From NCBI GenBank assembly GCA_964556145.1, contig CAZKVD010000024.1:1-22452 (forward strand): a stretch of DNA of 22,452 bases, in the 5' to 3' direction. The translations under genes were made by a program, and so were the position numbers. This DNA comes from F1-20-MAGs119 sp964556145 (GTDB lineage Bacteria; Actinomycetota; Acidimicrobiia; Acidimicrobiales; Ilumatobacteraceae). Each line of letters begins with the position of its first letter. Position 1 is the first letter of the stretch. Shown piece after piece: positions 21,215 to 22,452 of the stretch. The notes under the pieces are model-generated. The model was given only the letters and a program-made list of their open reading frames with translations, searched no databases and was not told where the DNA came from.

Positions 21215-22167
21215 TTCTCGCCCTCGAGACGGTGACCCGTGGCCTCGGCAAACACGTCGTCGAGGCTGGGTTCGTTGAGTTCGAGATGGTGAACGACGAT
21301 GCCCTGCTCGTCGAGTCGACGCACCACGTCGGTGACCGCTCGCGCGCCGGCATTCAGGCCGACGCCAAGCGTGCCCTCGGCCGTGGGACGCATGTCGCCG
21401 AACTCGCCGAGTACGCGTGCCGCCGCCTCGTTGAGTGCGGCATCGACCGAGATCAGCAGGGTGGGCGCGCCAACCTGTGCCTTCAAGTCGCGAGGGGCGC
21501 CCTCGCGCACGATCTTGCCGCCGTCGATGATGGCGATGCGATCGGCCAGCTGGTCGGCCTCTTCGAGGTACTGCGTGGTGAGGAGAACCGTGGTGCCTTC
21601 CTTGTTCAGGCGGCGGACTTCCTCCCACAGGGTGACGCGGCTCATCGGGTCGAGGCCGGTCGTTGGTTCGTCGAGGAAGAGAACGCTTGGTTCGTGGATC
21701 AGCGACAGAGCAAGGTCGAGACGTCGGCGCATACCGCCCGAGTACGTGCCGACGCGACGGTCGGCGGCAGCCGTGAGGCCTACGCGCTCGAGCAGTTCAC
21801 CCGCGCGCGACTTCACGCTTGACGGCGCGATGCCGTACAGCACGGCCTGAAGCTCGAGCAGTTCGTTGCCGGTCATCAACGGGTCGATGGCCGCGTCTTG
21901 CAGCGCGACGCCGATGTTGCGCCGTACCTTGTCGGCTTCACGCACGACGTCGAAGCCCGCAACGTGTGCGGTGCCAGAGGTGGGGCGCAGCAGCGTGGTG
22001 AGCATGCGCACGGTTGTCGATTTGCCGGCGCCGTTCGGCCCGAGAAAGCCGAAGATTTCGCCTTCGCGCACCTCGAGATCGACGCCGTCAACGGCGCGAA
22101 CGGGATTGTCGGACGATCCGAAGTGGCGCACCAGTTGCGATGCGACGATCGGGGAGTTCGATGACAT
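21211..22167 (-). CDS. ABC transporter ATP-binding protein, DrrA (daunorubicin resistance) type
   Basis: The 318-residue protein has Walker A GPNGAGKST (43-51), Q-loop VALQ (Q90), signature YSGGMRRRLDLAL (142-154), Walker B VLFLDEP (162-168), the D-loop GLD and a C-terminal DrrA-like domain that ends in NEPSLDDVFAEATGHRLEGE. As in other DrrA-type ATPases, the switch His is Gln (TTQYLEEADQLADRIA, Q199). It powers the two permeases encoded next, with 4-bp overlaps throughout. The ATG at 22165-22167 has AGGAAG 6 nt upstream. The 98-bp gap before it holds two exact CCGTTGGA copies (plus strand, 22196-22203 and 22225-22232), possible regulator sites, and a weak TAGGGT -10-like sequence on the minus strand. 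Confidence 0.93.
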   Translation of the reverse strand: MSSNSPIVASQLVRHFGSSDNPVRAVDGVDLEVREGEIFGFLGPNGAGKSTTVRMLTTLLRPTSGTAHVAGFDVVREADKVRRNIGVALQDAAIDPLMTGNELLELQAVLYGIAPSSVKSRAGELLERVGLTAAADRRVGTYSGGMRRRLDLALSLIHEPSVLFLDEPTTGLDPMSRVTLWEEVRRLNKEGTTVLLTTQYLEEADQLADRIAIIDGGKIVREGAPRDLKAQVGAPTLLISVDAALNEAAARVLGEFGDMRPTAEGTLGVGLNAGARAVTDVVRRLDEQGIVVHHLELNEPSLDDVFAEATGHRLEGEK

Positions 22168-22265
22168 GGGGGACTTCCTATCCGCCGACCAACCACCGTT
22201 GGACGGCAAAGGGAGACCCTACGCCCGTTGGAAAACTTTCGGTGCGATTGTTGTGTGCCGGTGCG

Positions 22266-22452
22266 TCAGGCCTTGGCCGTCATGATCGCCGACCACACGC
22301 GCTCGGAGGTCGTCGGCATGTCGATGTGACGCACGCCGAGGTGCGCGACCGCGTCGACGACCGCCGACTGCACTGCCGGGGTTGAACCGATGGTGCCGGA
22401 CTCGCCGATGCCCTTGGCGCCGAGGGGGTTCAGGTACGTCGGTGTCTCCATG
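22266..22452 (-). CDS. CoxL-type molybdenum-binding large subunit, C-terminal 61 residues only
   Basis: The frame is open to the right edge and ends at TGA (22266-22268). The fragment carries the C-terminal hallmark of the xanthine dehydrogenase/CO dehydrogenase large-subunit family: TPTYLNPLGAKGIGESGTIG, with the active-site glutamate in KGIGE (the equivalent of Glu763 of O. carboxidovorans CoxL), then AVVDAVAHLGVRHIDMPTTSERVW. The Met that begins the visible frame is internal. The active-site loop that distinguishes form I CO dehydrogenase (AYxCSFR) from other types is outside the window, so CO oxidation cannot be claimed. It could partner with the CoxS and CoxM subunits on the other side of the ABC transporter, which would be an uncommon arrangement. 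Confidence 0.88.
   Translation of the reverse strand, partial: METPTYLNPLGAKGIGESGTIGSTPAVQSAVVDAVAHLGVRHIDMPTTSERVWSAIMTAKA

Noticed and set aside
21563..21571. Gln instead of His in the ABC ATPase switch region as a defect
   Set aside because: DrrA-type ATPases commonly have TTQYLEEAD at this position, so it is a family trait.
1..22452. Claim that the locus encodes an aerobic CO dehydrogenase
   Set aside because: The maturation and M/S subunits fit, but other molybdenum hydroxylases share all of them; the diagnostic CoxL loop lies outside the window.
1..22452. tRNA, rRNA, CRISPR, insertion sequence or prophage
   Set aside because: No cloverleaf-like sequence, direct-repeat array, transposase, integrase or phage structural motif was found on either strand by eye.

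Overview
The window is high-GC DNA with densely packed genes, many GTG starts and 1-20 bp start/stop overlaps. It reads as chromosomal DNA of an actinobacterium. The adjacent DUF501 and Ppx/GppA genes are a typical actinobacterial pair, and I would guess class Acidimicrobiia, but only by impression. A run of 10 Ns (19612-19621) shows this is a scaffold of joined contigs. No rRNA, tRNA, CRISPR array, transposase, integrase or phage gene was seen. No stretch longer than 300 bases lacks a gene.

Left part (1-4725): a minus-strand unit of a fumarylacetoacetate-hydrolase-family enzyme and an extradiol-type VOC dioxygenase (cut by the left edge) suggests a meta-cleavage or other aromatic ring-degradation step. 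Upstream lies a second minus-strand unit: an unrecognised 205-aa protein, a crotonase and a scramblase-like (LURP-one) protein. A second, atypical crotonase diverges from it behind a perfect 17-bp palindrome. Next comes a secreted subtilisin-family protease (4734-6803) and a small basic protein of unknown role (6906-7217).

Middle part (7236-16111): most genes are maturation factors of the aerobic CO dehydrogenase/xanthine dehydrogenase (molybdenum hydroxylase) family. One minus-strand unit runs mocA-like, coxG-like, DUF501, ppx, GNAT acetyltransferase. A second runs FAD oxidoreductase, coxD-like MoxR ATPase, coxE-like VWA protein, xdhC/coxF-like protein. Between the two units, on the plus strand, sits a secreted NlpC/P60 peptidase.

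Right part (16184-22452): a plus-strand SDR protein without the usual catalytic Tyr/Lys is followed by a small Dabb-domain gene flanked by two 43-nt imperfect inverted repeats, with an intrinsic terminator just beyond the second. On the minus strand are the FAD-binding (CoxM) and iron-sulfur (CoxS) subunits of a molybdenum hydroxylase, with a PAP2 phosphatase downstream. Beyond the N gap are a DrrA-type ABC ATPase with two permeases, and at the right edge the last 61 residues of a CoxL-type molybdenum subunit. Structural subunits and their maturation proteins are therefore both present, but the large subunit is separated from the small and medium subunits by an ABC exporter and an assembly gap.

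Functions rest on motifs read by eye. The substrate of the molybdenum hydroxylase (CO or another compound) cannot be decided, because the CoxL active-site loop lies outside the window.
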